DNA of 29,406 bases from UBA4644 sp964541085 (GCA_964541085.1 CAZIPA010000023.1:1-29406), one strand, 5' to 3'. Positions 7,389-14,836 are shown, counted from the first letter of the stretch. A program made the numbers and translations. Notes: generated by a model not told the origin, from the sequence alone.

Positions 7389-8282
7389 TTACACCTTTTT
7401 CTTTTTTTGTTCAAACTCTACCGGCTGTGCGGCGGGCAGCTCCAGCAGCTCCGGATGCTCCAGCAGATGCTTCAGCAGACGAATGGATTTGGAATAGTAA
7501 TAGCCATCGGCCAGACGCTCGTCAATGGTCAGGCCCAGATCCAGCGTTTCCTTCATGGCATAGCTGCCGTCGGGCTGGAAGATGGGGGTCATTTTCTTTT
7601 CGCCGATGATGCAGAACAGGGAACAGGTTCCCCAGTTGGTGAGATGATGATAGCCGGAGCGCAGCTTGATGGAGCCCAGATTGGACAGCACCATGGAGCA
7701 GTAATAGGGATCCGTCTCGATGAGAGAGGAGGGCACCCATCCATGGACATCCAGCCGGGTGATGACCCACACGATAAACTTGCCCAGAAAGCGGGGCATC
7801 CGGTTGAACAGGTTCATGCTGTCGGTGGAGGCGTCCACCTTGTCCGAGCGGCAGGTGCTGATCTGGCGGAAAATCTCCTGATGGAGCGTTTCGATGGTGC
7901 TGTCGTCCTTGCCGTGTACCACAGCCAGCGCCTCCGCGCCGTCATCGGAAAACAGCTTTTTCACCACAAAGGCCGCCGTGACCTCGTTGCGCTGGTAGAA
8001 ATTTTTGTTGGCGATAAACCGGTTCAGCTTGGGCCGCAGGGTCACGGTTTTCACCAGCGCCGCCAGAATTACATGGAACATGGTGTAGGGGAAATCCGAC
8101 GGTTCCGCATTTTTCTGTGCCAGATAAGCCTTCACAGGCTCCAGGTCGATGCGCTCGGAGATGTAGGCTTCATTGTCGCAGCGATGGGGGTAGAGCAGCG
8201 GGGTGATAAAATGCATCCCGTCCAGATCCCGGATGAGACGGCCGTCCTTCCGGTCTCCCCAGCGGCGTTTTTCCTGCTTCAT
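7389..8282 (-). CDS. E2/CAT-fold acyltransferase-like protein with altered catalytic motif
   Basis: 297 residues matching the catalytic domain of 2-oxoacid dehydrogenase E2 subunits and chloramphenicol acetyltransferase. The segment MVLSNLGSI (197-205) followed by SLFCIIGEKK (221-230) corresponds to the E2 strand 'SNLG...AILxVG', and LDLGLTIDERLADG (247-260) corresponds to 'LSxDHRxxDG' at the active site. The general-base His of that motif is replaced by Glu255 while Asp259 and Gly260 stay. There is no lipoyl or subunit-binding domain, so it is not a normal E2 of a dehydrogenase complex. It overlaps the marR stop by 4 bp (ATGA) and is 6 bp from the acyl-CoA ligase, so the three genes form one transcript. 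It may transfer an acyl group from CoA, or bind acyl-CoA without catalysis; the function is unknown. Confidence 0.85.
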   Translation of the reverse strand: MKQEKRRWGDRKDGRLIRDLDGMHFITPLLYPHRCDNEAYISERIDLEPVKAYLAQKNAEPSDFPYTMFHVILAALVKTVTLRPKLNRFIANKNFYQRNEVTAAFVVKKLFSDDGAEALAVVHGKDDSTIETLHQEIFRQISTCRSDKVDASTDSMNLFNRMPRFLGKFIVWVITRLDVHGWVPSSLIETDPYYCSMVLSNLGSIKLRSGYHHLTNWGTCSLFCIIGEKKMTPIFQPDGSYAMKETLDLGLTIDERLADGYYYSKSIRLLKHLLEHPELLELPAAQPVEFEQKKKKV

Positions 8283-8737
8283 GCTTCTTCCTCACTTTCT
8301 GCCTCAGGCAGTGCTTCCTGATGGATCAGCTCGTTAAAGGTCTGCATCACCCGCACAAAGGAGCGCAGCTCCTCCATGCTGAACTTGCCTCTCAGGGTGC
8401 GCATGGCACGGAAAAGGGTGTTGTCACTTTCCCTGCAATAGCGCATGAATTTTTCCGTAACATGGAGATAAGTCTCCCGCCGGTCCTCCTGAGAAGGGGT
8501 TTTCAGCACATAGCCCTTCTGAATCAGGTTGTTCACCTTATAGGTGGCGTTGGGCTGGGAGATGCCGATGCAGTCGGCAAATTGTTTGACGGTAGGGCCG
8601 CGGAGAAGATAAATCACATCCACGGCGTAGGCTTCCGAGGCGCTGAGGCTGCCGTCCCGTTCCCGCAGAAGACGGAACAGGCCCTGGTAGCTGAGCAGAC
8701 GGAAGCTTTCATAGCATTTGGTAATACAGCGGAACAC
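8279..8737 (-). CDS. MarR family transcriptional regulator
   Basis: 152-residue winged-helix repressor or activator of the MarR family. The DNA-binding part is visible as GPTVKQFADCIGISQPNATYKVNNLIQKGYV followed by the wing SQEDRRETYLHVT (written here in separate pieces; the D-R-R signature is intact). The start is taken as the GTG at 8737, because AGGAGG lies 8 bases upstream; the frame is open further upstream but that region is the promoter, making a longer protein unlikely. It heads an operon with the E2-like protein and the acyl-CoA ligase, and overlaps the former by 4 bp. MarR proteins often bind small acids or their CoA thioesters; a ligand made or used by this operon is a reasonable guess. 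Confidence 0.93.
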   Translation of the reverse strand: MFRCITKCYESFRLLSYQGLFRLLRERDGSLSASEAYAVDVIYLLRGPTVKQFADCIGISQPNATYKVNNLIQKGYVLKTPSQEDRRETYLHVTEKFMRYCRESDNTLFRAMRTLRGKFSMEELRSFVRVMQTFNELIHQEALPEAESEEEA

Positions 8738-8771
8738 AGAAAGCACCTCCTGCCGGCAAAATGGTTCAAAT

Positions 8772-8797
8772 ATTGGAATCACTTTATTATATCCAAT
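8772..8797. promoter_or_regulatory. Inverted repeat, candidate MarR operator
   Basis: ATTGGA (8772-8777) and TCCAAT (8792-8797) separated by 14 bp. The repeat covers the -10 box and the likely transcription start of the marR promoter, the usual place for a MarR autorepressor site. Binding is inferred, not shown. Confidence 0.5.
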
Positions 8798-8814
8798 TAC
8801 GGGAAGCTTGTCAA
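8786..8814 (-). promoter_or_regulatory. Perfect consensus promoter of the marR operon
   Basis: On the minus strand TTGACA (8809-8814), 17-bp spacer, TATAAT (8786-8791). The GTG start of marR is about 49 bp downstream of the -10. Confidence 0.92.
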
Positions 8815-8872
8815 TACACAGACCTTGCAGCAAAGAACTTCTTAAAGATTGGGGAAAATCTTTCCGGGACGG

Positions 8873-8901
8873 GTGCAAAGGGCAAAGAAGTGTGCTATAC
8901 T
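8873..8901 (+). promoter_or_regulatory. Probable promoter of trkA-trkH
   Basis: TATACT (8896-8901) preceded by TGC (extended -10), with a weak -35 GTGCAA (8873-8878) at 17 bp. A 7-bp inverted repeat AAAGATT/AATCTTT (8844-8863) lies just upstream. Confidence 0.55.
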
Positions 8902-8970
8902 GGAGGAAATTATCTGGAAAACCCATCGGACTCTGCGCCCCGGTTTCGGGGAGGAAAGGAACGGAAGGCT

Positions 8971-10362
8971 ATGTTTGAAAGCAGAAAGGAAGCCCCCAGA
9001 GGGCTGAAGATCATCATTGTGGGCTGCGGCAAGGTGGGCACCACGCTGGTGGAGCAGCTGAGTCAGGAGGGCCACAATATCACCGTGGTGGACAAAAATC
9101 CCGCACTGGCCCAGAGCATTGCCAACCAGTTTGATGTGATGGGCATTGTGGGCAACGGTGCCAGCTACAGCGTCCAGCGGGAGGCGGGCGTGGAGGACGC
9201 CGATCTGCTCATCGCCGTCACCGGCTCGGACGAGCTGAATCTGCTGTGCTGCACGGTGGCCCGTCAGGCGGCGGACTGTGCCGCCATCGCCCGGGTGCGC
9301 ACCCCGGATTACAGCCGGGAGGTGGGCTATCTCCGGGAAAAGCTGGGCCTTGCCATGATTATCAATCCGGAGCTGGAGTCTGCCACCGAGGCCGCCCGCA
9401 TTCTGCTGATGCCCACGGCGCTGGAGGTGGATTCCTTCGCCCACGGACAGGCGGAGATGATTAAAATCAAGATTCCCACCGGCAACCGTCTGGACGGCAT
9501 GACGCTGGCGGATCTGGGCCGAAACATTTCCCAGGAAATCCTCATCTGCGCCGTAGAGCGGGACGGCAAGGTGACCATCCCCGGCGGCTCCTTCTGCATC
9601 CGGGCGGGGGATATCATTTCCTTTGCCGCCTCCCGGGCCGTGAGCAAGCGCTTTCTGACGGATATCGGCTTCAAAACCAACGCGGTGAAAAACACCCTCA
9701 TCATCGGCGGAGGAAAGTCGGCCTATTATCTGGCGTCCCAGCTGCTGAGCATGGGCATTGATGTGCGCATCATCGAAAGCAATCTGGCCCGCTGCGAGGA
9801 GCTGAGCATCCTGCTGCCCAAGGCTACCATCATCCACGGCGACGGCACCAATGAGGAGCTGCTTCAGGAGGAGGGCATCGGCTATGCGGAGTCGGTGGTG
9901 GCGCTGACGGGCATTGACGAGGAAAATATCCTGCTGACCCTCTATGCCAGGCGGGTCTCTCAGGCCAAGGTCATCACCAAAATCAACCGCATCACCTTCA
10001 ACGAGGTCATCAACGGCCTGGAGCTGGGCTCGGTGATCTATCCCAAATACATCACCGCCGAGGCCATTGTCCGTTATGTGCGGGCGAAAAAGGACTCCAT
10101 GGACAACAACAATATTGAAAGTCTCTATCATATGTTCGACCATCGGGCGGAGGCCATCGAATTTTATGTGAGCGCCGCCTCCGAGGTCACGGGCATCACC
10201 CTGCAGGAGCTGCCGCTGAAGGCGGGGCTGCTGGTGTGCAGCATCTACCGCAACGGAAAGGTGATTATTCCCGGCGGCCGGGACTGCATCCTGCCGGGAG
10301 ATACCGTGCTCATCGTCACCACCCAGCGGGGTCTCAATGACCTGCGGGATATTCTGGCCTGA
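8971..10362 (+). CDS. trkA: Trk potassium uptake system regulatory NAD-binding protein
   Basis: 463-residue cytosolic RCK-type gating subunit of the Trk potassium channel. It holds two tandem RCK_N plus RCK_C units: the first Rossmann motif GCGKVG at residues 18-23, the second around GGGKSA near residue 243, each with an acidic residue at the end of the second strand (VVDKN; IIESN), and two TrkA-C domains that each end in PGG..C.......GD (VTIPGGSFCIRAGD and VIIPGGRDCILPGD). Length matches two-domain TrkA of E. coli. The ATG at 8971 is preferred over upstream in-frame codons since those lie in the promoter region; GGAAGG precedes it. trkH starts 14 bp after the stop, so the two are an operon. 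Confidence 0.95.
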   Translation: MFESRKEAPRGLKIIIVGCGKVGTTLVEQLSQEGHNITVVDKNPALAQSIANQFDVMGIVGNGASYSVQREAGVEDADLLIAVTGSDELNLLCCTVARQAADCAAIARVRTPDYSREVGYLREKLGLAMIINPELESATEAARILLMPTALEVDSFAHGQAEMIKIKIPTGNRLDGMTLADLGRNISQEILICAVERDGKVTIPGGSFCIRAGDIISFAASRAVSKRFLTDIGFKTNAVKNTLIIGGGKSAYYLASQLLSMGIDVRIIESNLARCEELSILLPKATIIHGDGTNEELLQEEGIGYAESVVALTGIDEENILLTLYARRVSQAKVITKINRITFNEVINGLELGSVIYPKYITAEAIVRYVRAKKDSMDNNNIESLYHMFDHRAEAIEFYVSAASEVTGITLQELPLKAGLLVCSIYRNGKVIIPGGRDCILPGDTVLIVTTQRGLNDLRDILA

Positions 10363-10376
10363 GCGGGGGTGAAGCT

Positions 10377-11843
10377 ATGAACCGTTCCATCATCCGCTAT
10401 ATTCTGGGCTGGGTGCTTACGGTGGAGGGCCTGCTGATGCTTTCCGTCTGTGCGGCGGCCCTCTGGTATGGAGAGAGTCAGGGCTGGATCTATCTGGCCG
10501 TGGGTGCGGGTGCGGCCCTGCTGGGCTTTGCCCTGACCCGGAAAAAGCCCGCCAGCACCGTATTTTATCTGAAGGAGGGCTGCGTCAGCACGGCGCTCAG
10601 CTGGATCCTCATGAGCCTTGTGGGCTGTCTGCCCCTGTATCTCACCGGAGAGATCCCCAGCTTTACCGATGCCATGTTTGAAATCGTCTCCGGCTTTACC
10701 ACCACCGGTGCCAGCATTTTGTCCAATGTGGAGGCCCTCAGCCACTGTGCCCTGCTGTGGCGCAGCCTGAGCCACTGGATCGGCGGCATGGGCGTGCTGG
10801 TGTTCCTGCTGGCGGTCGTCCCGCTGAACGGCGGCTATCATATGAATCTCATGCGGGCGGAATCCCCCGGCCCGTCGGTGGGAAAGCTGGTGCCAAAGGT
10901 GCGGGCCACGGCACGGATTCTCTATCTGATCTATATCGGCATGACGGCGGTGGAGCTGATTCTGCTGCTGCTGGGCAATATGCCCACCTTTGAAGCCATC
11001 TGCACCAGCATGGCCACGGCAGGCACCGGCGGCTTCGGCATCAAAAATGACAGCATGGCCAGCTATTCCGTGTACATCCAGTGGGTTGTGACCGTCTTTA
11101 TGCTGCTGTTCGCCGTCAACTTCAACGCCTATTATTTCCTGCTGCTGCGGCGCTTCCGGGAGGCACTTTCCATGGAAGAGGTGCGCTGCTTCTTCGGCAT
11201 TGTGCTGGGTGCCATCGCCGTGATCTTCTTCTCCATCCTGAAAACCAGCGCCGGAGCCTTTGACGCTCTGACCAAGGCGGCCTTTCAGGTGGCATCTGTT
11301 ATCAGCTCCACCGGCTATGCCACCACGGACTTTAACCTGTGGCCCGAGACGGCACGGCTGGTGATGGTGCTGCTGATGTTTGTGGGCGCCTGCGCGGGCA
11401 GCACCGGCGGCGGCTTTAAGGTGTCCCGGCTGGTGATTCTGGTAAAGTCCATCAAAAAGGAAATGGCCGGCTATATCCACCCCCACAGCGTGAAAAAGGT
11501 GAAAATGGACGGCAAGCCCATCGAGCATGAGGTCATCCGCTCCACCAATGTGTACTTCATCACCTTTATGCTGATCTATGTGACCTCGGTGTTCCTGGTC
11601 AGTCTGGAGGGGCAGGATCTGGGCACCTGCTTTACCGCCGTGCTCGCCACCTTCAACAACATCGGCCCGGGCCTGAACGCAGTAGGCCCCGCCGCCAACT
11701 TTGGCGTGCTTTCCGGCTTTTCCAAGTGGGTGCTGATCTTTGATATGCTGGCAGGACGGCTGGAGCTGTTCCCCATCCTGATGCTGTTCCATCCCGGCCT
11801 GTGGAAGGAAGCTCACGCCAGCCGCCGTCAGAACCGACGCTGA
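10377..11843 (+). CDS. trkH: Trk-type potassium transporter membrane subunit
   Basis: 488-residue multi-pass inner membrane potassium channel subunit of the TrkH/KtrB family. The four pore-loop repeats with selectivity-filter glycines can be seen in order: SGFTTTGAS, MATAGTGGFG, ISSTGYATTDF and TFNNIGPG. The C-terminal AGRLELFP motif is typical of the family, and the K+-gating loop region GACAGSTGGG is present in the third unit. It starts 14 bp after trkA behind a GGGGGTGA ribosome site, so TrkA and TrkH are made together and form the transporter at the membrane. No strong terminator follows; an inverted repeat at 11858-11902 overlaps the next promoter. Confidence 0.95.
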   Translation: MNRSIIRYILGWVLTVEGLLMLSVCAAALWYGESQGWIYLAVGAGAALLGFALTRKKPASTVFYLKEGCVSTALSWILMSLVGCLPLYLTGEIPSFTDAMFEIVSGFTTTGASILSNVEALSHCALLWRSLSHWIGGMGVLVFLLAVVPLNGGYHMNLMRAESPGPSVGKLVPKVRATARILYLIYIGMTAVELILLLLGNMPTFEAICTSMATAGTGGFGIKNDSMASYSVYIQWVVTVFMLLFAVNFNAYYFLLLRRFREALSMEEVRCFFGIVLGAIAVIFFSILKTSAGAFDALTKAAFQVASVISSTGYATTDFNLWPETARLVMVLLMFVGACAGSTGGGFKVSRLVILVKSIKKEMAGYIHPHSVKKVKMDGKPIEHEVIRSTNVYFITFMLIYVTSVFLVSLEGQDLGTCFTAVLATFNNIGPGLNAVGPAANFGVLSGFSKWVLIFDMLAGRLELFPILMLFHPGLWKEAHASRRQNRR

Positions 11844-11857
11844 AGGGGCATTCTTAA

Positions 11858-11902
11858 CGGCCTTTTGCGGTAAAAATCGGAAGAAGCCTTGCAAAAAGGC
11901 CG
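11858..11902. promoter_or_regulatory. Long-loop inverted repeat after trkH
   Basis: CGGCCTTTTGC (11858-11868) and GCAAAAAGGCCG (11891-11902) are complementary save one bulged base, with a 22-nt loop. There is no T-run after it, and its right arm contains the -35 of the next promoter. It could be a weak terminator or an operator. Confidence 0.4.
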
Positions 11903-11917
11903 CAGTCCTGTTATCAT
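11889..11917 (+). promoter_or_regulatory. Promoter of the serine hydrolase gene
   Basis: TTGCAA (11889-11894), 17-bp spacer, TATCAT (11912-11917), about 40 bp before the ATG at 11958. Confidence 0.7.
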
Positions 11918-11957
11918 AAAAGCATCTATTTTCCATTACAGAGGGGAGAACATTGCT

Positions 11958-13370
11958 ATGAAATATGATCTGCAAGCATTGGATGCCGCACTGGAGGCCC
12001 GCATCCAGAAGAAAAAGCTGCCCGGCGTTTCCGTTTGTATCCGGGGCCCGGAGGGCGTGATTTTTGAAAAGGGCTATGGTGTGGCCAACGATAAGGGGAT
12101 GCCCCTGAACGAGCATACCATGATGGGCATTGCCTCCATGAGCAAGTCCACCGCTACGCTGGCTCTGTGCATTCTGGCCACCGAGGGCAAGTGCTCCTTC
12201 AGCGATCCGGTGACGAAATATTTCCCCAACTTCCGGATGAAGGGCATTCCTGCGGACAATGTGACCCTGCATCATCTGGCCACCCACACCGCCGGTATTC
12301 CGCCCATGGAGCCGCTGGAGTGGTCCATCGCCATGAACAGCCCCAGCCGTCGGGAATCTGACTGGCTGCGCGCCATGAAGGCCACCTCTCCCAACCAGAT
12401 GAACACCATCGACCAGATCGTGGACTATATCTCCGAGGGACGCTATCCCACCCTGGGCGAGCCGGGCCTGTATATGAGCTATTCCAACGAGGGCTATGCC
12501 ATTCTGTCCTATGTGGTGGATCAGGCTGCCGGTTATCCGCTGGAGCAGTTTTTGCAGGATCGGGTCTTTGGGCCCATGGGCATGACCCGTACCGTGCTGG
12601 ATGAGGATGCTTCCGAGGCCGTGAAGATGGCCGGCGGCAATATCACCAGCCTGTGGGAGCGGGACGAAAACGGCAACTTCTTCTGCGACGATGCCTGGAG
12701 CATTCTGCCGCCCTTCCGTTCCTGCGCCTGCGTGAAATCCACCGCCCACGATGTGGCCCGGTATTATCAGTGCATTTCCAATCACGGCGTGCTGGACGGC
12801 AAGCAGGTGATTCCCGCCGAGGCCGCCGACATGATGGTTGGCGCGGCCTTCCCCCTGTCGGAAAAGCCCTATTACTGCTACGGCCTGAACAAGCGTCTGT
12901 GGAAGGGCCATGTGATCTGCGAGCATTCCGGCGGTCTGCACGGCGTTTCCACCCACGGCGGCCTGCTGCTGGGCGAAAATTACGGCTTTGCCGCGCTGTG
13001 CAATGAGGGCGATCAGGACACCGACGATCTGTGCCAGATGATGTACAACATGATTATCGGCCGTCCGCTGGAGGAGCCCCATATCTGGCTCCATCCCACC
13101 GCCGATTTCAGCAATCCCGAGATGCTGGTGGGCGAATATATCTGCCACGAGGGCGAGCCTGTCACCATGAAGGTCTATCAGGACGAAAACGGCAAGCTCC
13201 GTGCCCTGCGTCCCTTCGGCGATTACCGTCTGGTACACTGCGGCGAGGGCTGGTTCCAGTTCTACAACAAGAATGACGAGCTTATGGGCCGCTGCCATTT
13301 CTGGGTGCGGGACGGCAAGGCCTGGGGCGTGCAGGTCTATACCCGGATCTATCAGCGGATGGAGGGGTAA
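11958..13370 (+). CDS. Serine hydrolase of the beta-lactamase / penicillin-binding-protein fold
   Basis: 470-residue member of the beta-lactamase-related serine hydrolase family (class C-like, which includes esterases and D-amino peptidases). Catalytic signs: S-M-S-K at 60-63 (Ser60, Lys63), Y-S-N at 174-176 (Tyr174), and an HSGG motif near residue 320 in place of the KTG triad. A C-terminal beta-rich segment after about residue 360 looks like the accessory domain common in this family. No signal peptide or membrane segment is seen, so it is probably cytosolic, which argues against a role as a secreted resistance enzyme. The start at 11958 follows GAGGGGAG; an earlier in-frame ATG would fall over the promoter. 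Single gene. Substrate unknown. Confidence 0.92.
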   Translation: MKYDLQALDAALEARIQKKKLPGVSVCIRGPEGVIFEKGYGVANDKGMPLNEHTMMGIASMSKSTATLALCILATEGKCSFSDPVTKYFPNFRMKGIPADNVTLHHLATHTAGIPPMEPLEWSIAMNSPSRRESDWLRAMKATSPNQMNTIDQIVDYISEGRYPTLGEPGLYMSYSNEGYAILSYVVDQAAGYPLEQFLQDRVFGPMGMTRTVLDEDASEAVKMAGGNITSLWERDENGNFFCDDAWSILPPFRSCACVKSTAHDVARYYQCISNHGVLDGKQVIPAEAADMMVGAAFPLSEKPYYCYGLNKRLWKGHVICEHSGGLHGVSTHGGLLLGENYGFAALCNEGDQDTDDLCQMMYNMIIGRPLEEPHIWLHPTADFSNPEMLVGEYICHEGEPVTMKVYQDENGKLRALRPFGDYRLVHCGEGWFQFYNKNDELMGRCHFWVRDGKAWGVQVYTRIYQRMEG

Positions 13371-13395
13371 GCGGTTTTAGCGCCCTTGTTCCCCG

Positions 13396-13736
13396 CAAAA
13401 TCTTCGATTTTGCGGGGGCCCCTTCGGATTCAACCGCCTCGGTCACCGCACTTCTGCGGCTTCCTGCGGCATGACGCCGACACTCGTCGGCGGGGCTTGC
13501 TGCGCAAGCAAAACAAAATCTTCGATTTTGCGGGGGCCCCTTCGGATTCAACCGCCTCGGTCGCCGCACTTCTGCGGCTTCCTGCGGCATGACGCCGACA
13601 CTCGTCGGCGGGGCTTGCTGCGCAAGCAAAACAAAATCTTCGATTTTGCGGGGGCCCCTTCGGATTCAACCGCCTCGGTCGCCGCACTTCTGCGGCTTCC
13701 TGCGGCATGACGCCGACACTCGTCGGCGGGGTTTGC
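13396..13736 (+). repeat. 118-bp tandem repeat array (about 2.9 copies)
   Basis: Copies begin at 13397, 13515 and 13633, giving an exact 118-bp period; they differ by almost nothing (one A/G change in the first copy was noted). Each copy starts with the hairpin CAAAATCTTCGATTTTG, followed by GGGGGCCCC, an ACCGCCTCGGT segment and a GCCGACACTCGTCGGC hairpin. As 118 is not a multiple of three, peptides read through the array change frame at each copy, which argues against coding. Single diverged copies are at 15068-15170 (reverse) and 21523-21635 (forward). Confidence 0.9.
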
Positions 13737-13740
13737 GCCT

Positions 13741-13807
13741 TGCGGCGTGAGGTTTTCGGGCTTGGCTCTCCCTTTGGGAGAGCTGTCACCGCAGGTGACT
13801 GAGAGGG
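13741..13807 (+). repeat. 67-bp dispersed repeat, left copy
   Basis: Holds the palindrome GCTCTCCCTTTGGGAGAGC and GTCACCGCAGGTGAC. An inverted copy at 15206-15273 matches over the whole length with only a one-base indel noticed. The two flank the second lipoprotein gene. Confidence 0.85.
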
Positions 13808-13860
13808 TTATGGTTGCTGATGAAGCCACAGAATCATTGCTCGATAATTTTGCAGCATAA

Positions 13861-14030
13861 TCATCCCCTGCCGGGGGCGGTACTTTCGTGTGGACGAAAG
13901 TACCCAAAGGCCAGCGGAGGGGTGTTGCGAATCCCCCCTCCTGCACCACCCCTAACGCCCGCTCAGTCGCCGCGGGGCTTGGCCTTGCGAAAGCTTTTTT
14001 GCACACAAGGATTCTTTTCTGAAAAACAAA
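13861..14030. repeat. GC-rich noncoding element with strong hairpin
   Basis: Starts with CCTGCCGGGGGCGG and a perfect 10-bp stem GGTACTTTCG/CGAAAGTACC (13879-13904), then a run of GC-rich segments up to a T-rich stretch. No convincing gene. It resembles large dispersed intergenic elements known from gut Clostridia (recollection, not checked). The CGAAAGTAC part recurs at 14969-14977 beside another repeat. A repeat-derived RNA is possible. A 16-codon ATG frame at 13810 lacks a ribosome site and is not called. Confidence 0.45.
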
Positions 14031-14033
14031 CAA

Positions 14034-14063
14034 CCGGACGGCCGCAGGGCCGTCCGGCTTTTT
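14034..14063 (-). terminator. Strong bidirectional terminator after the second lipoprotein
   Basis: Perfect 10-bp stem CCGGACGGCC (14034-14043) / GGCCGTCCGG (14048-14057), loop GCAG, with T-runs on both strands. The lipoprotein stop is at 14085. Confidence 0.88.
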
Positions 14064-14084
14064 CATATCATGATTTTCGAAGGA

Positions 14085-14786
14085 TCAAAAGGCATTTTCG
14101 GCAAAAACGGCGCTGGTGGCCAGCGTAACAAAAGCCTCTCTGTCCATGCTGTCCGCAGACACCTTCAGGGCGTAGACAAGCTCACCCTGCTCCTGACCCC
14201 AAAAGGCATACCAGAAGCAATCTTCGCCGCCTTCCGCTGCTGCATTGTCCTGAGAATATGCGGCGTAAATCCCCGGCTGGGCCGTGTCCAGAGCGGTGAA
14301 CTCCTCCGAAAAGCTGGCATGATTGTCCACGCTGATGAGAGATTCCAGATTGCCGCTGTCGTCCCACTTCAGATTCAGCTCCGCCGGATAACGCAGCTCC
14401 AGCGCGCCCAGCGCTTCTCCATCCTTCAGCAGGGGCACACCGCCTCCGCCGCAGTAATGCAGCATGGGATCATAGTCTCCCAGCGTCACGCCCTCCGGCA
14501 GGGTGAAGGAAACGCTCTGGCTGAAGGCAATGCGCTGCTCCAGAATGTTCAGCGGAATACCGGTGCTGGCAGCCAGATCGGCAAGAGCCGGGTCAGCCAC
14601 CGGCGCTTCCGGCGTTTCTTCTTCGTTCGGCGTGACAGGAGTTTCCGGGGCTTCCGGGACGGCAGCGGCAGCGTCCGGCGTTTCAGGGGTTTCCGGCGTT
14701 TCTGCCTGCACCTGCCCGCAGGCGGAGAGGGAAAACAGCAGACAGCACAGGGCAAGGGAAATGAAGGCTTTGAACATACGGCGCAT
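14085..14786 (-). CDS. Putative lipoprotein of unknown function, second copy type
   Basis: 233 residues. Lipoprotein signal MRRMFKAF plus a hydrophobic core and the lipobox LSAC with Cys23. A long Pro/Glu/Thr spacer with repeated TPETPE / EAPETP units runs to about residue 70, then a folded region with no recognised domain (GDYDPMLHYCGGGG, YAFWGQEQGE). The start is ATG 14786 because AAAGGAG lies 8 bases upstream; the TTG at 14804 falls within that site. It shares signal and linker style with the lipoprotein at 3958-4908, but the rest is not obviously alike. It stands alone between two repeat-rich spacers, with its own consensus promoter and a strong terminator. Confidence 0.83.
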   Translation of the reverse strand: MRRMFKAFISLALCCLLFSLSACGQVQAETPETPETPDAAAAVPEAPETPVTPNEEETPEAPVADPALADLAASTGIPLNILEQRIAFSQSVSFTLPEGVTLGDYDPMLHYCGGGGVPLLKDGEALGALELRYPAELNLKWDDSGNLESLISVDNHASFSEEFTALDTAQPGIYAAYSQDNAAAEGGEDCFWYAFWGQEQGELVYALKVSADSMDREAFVTLATSAVFAENAF

Positions 14787-14836
14787 GGTGCAGACTCCTT
14801 TCAAAATATGTGGGCCAATGGTTGTTCTTTATGGAC

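Noticed and set aside
7389..8282. Chloramphenicol acetyltransferase
   Set aside because: It shares the fold, but is longer, lacks the catalytic His motif HxxxDG and matches E2-type signatures better.
5226..8321. Very long open frame (over 1000 codons) on the plus strand
   Set aside because: It runs antisense through the thioredoxin, acyl-CoA ligase and E2-like genes, which have clear motifs. The length comes from GC-rich codon use that avoids TTA, CTA and TCA codons; the translation is low in order and lacks any domain.
10245..13298. Long minus-strand open frame of about 1017 codons
   Set aside because: Antisense shadow of trkA, trkH and the serine hydrolase; it is His/Gly/Gln-rich and without domains.
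11958..13370. Beta-lactamase resistance gene
   Set aside because: It has the fold and S-x-x-K and Y-x-N motifs, but no signal peptide and an HSGG motif; esterase or peptidase relatives are far more common.
13396..13736. CRISPR array
   Set aside because: The period is constant at 118 bp with the whole unit repeated; there are no variable spacers and no cas genes.
13430..14066. Open frames with repeated peptides across the tandem array
   Set aside because: The 118-bp period is not a multiple of three, and there are no ribosome sites; the peptides are translated repeat DNA rather than genes.
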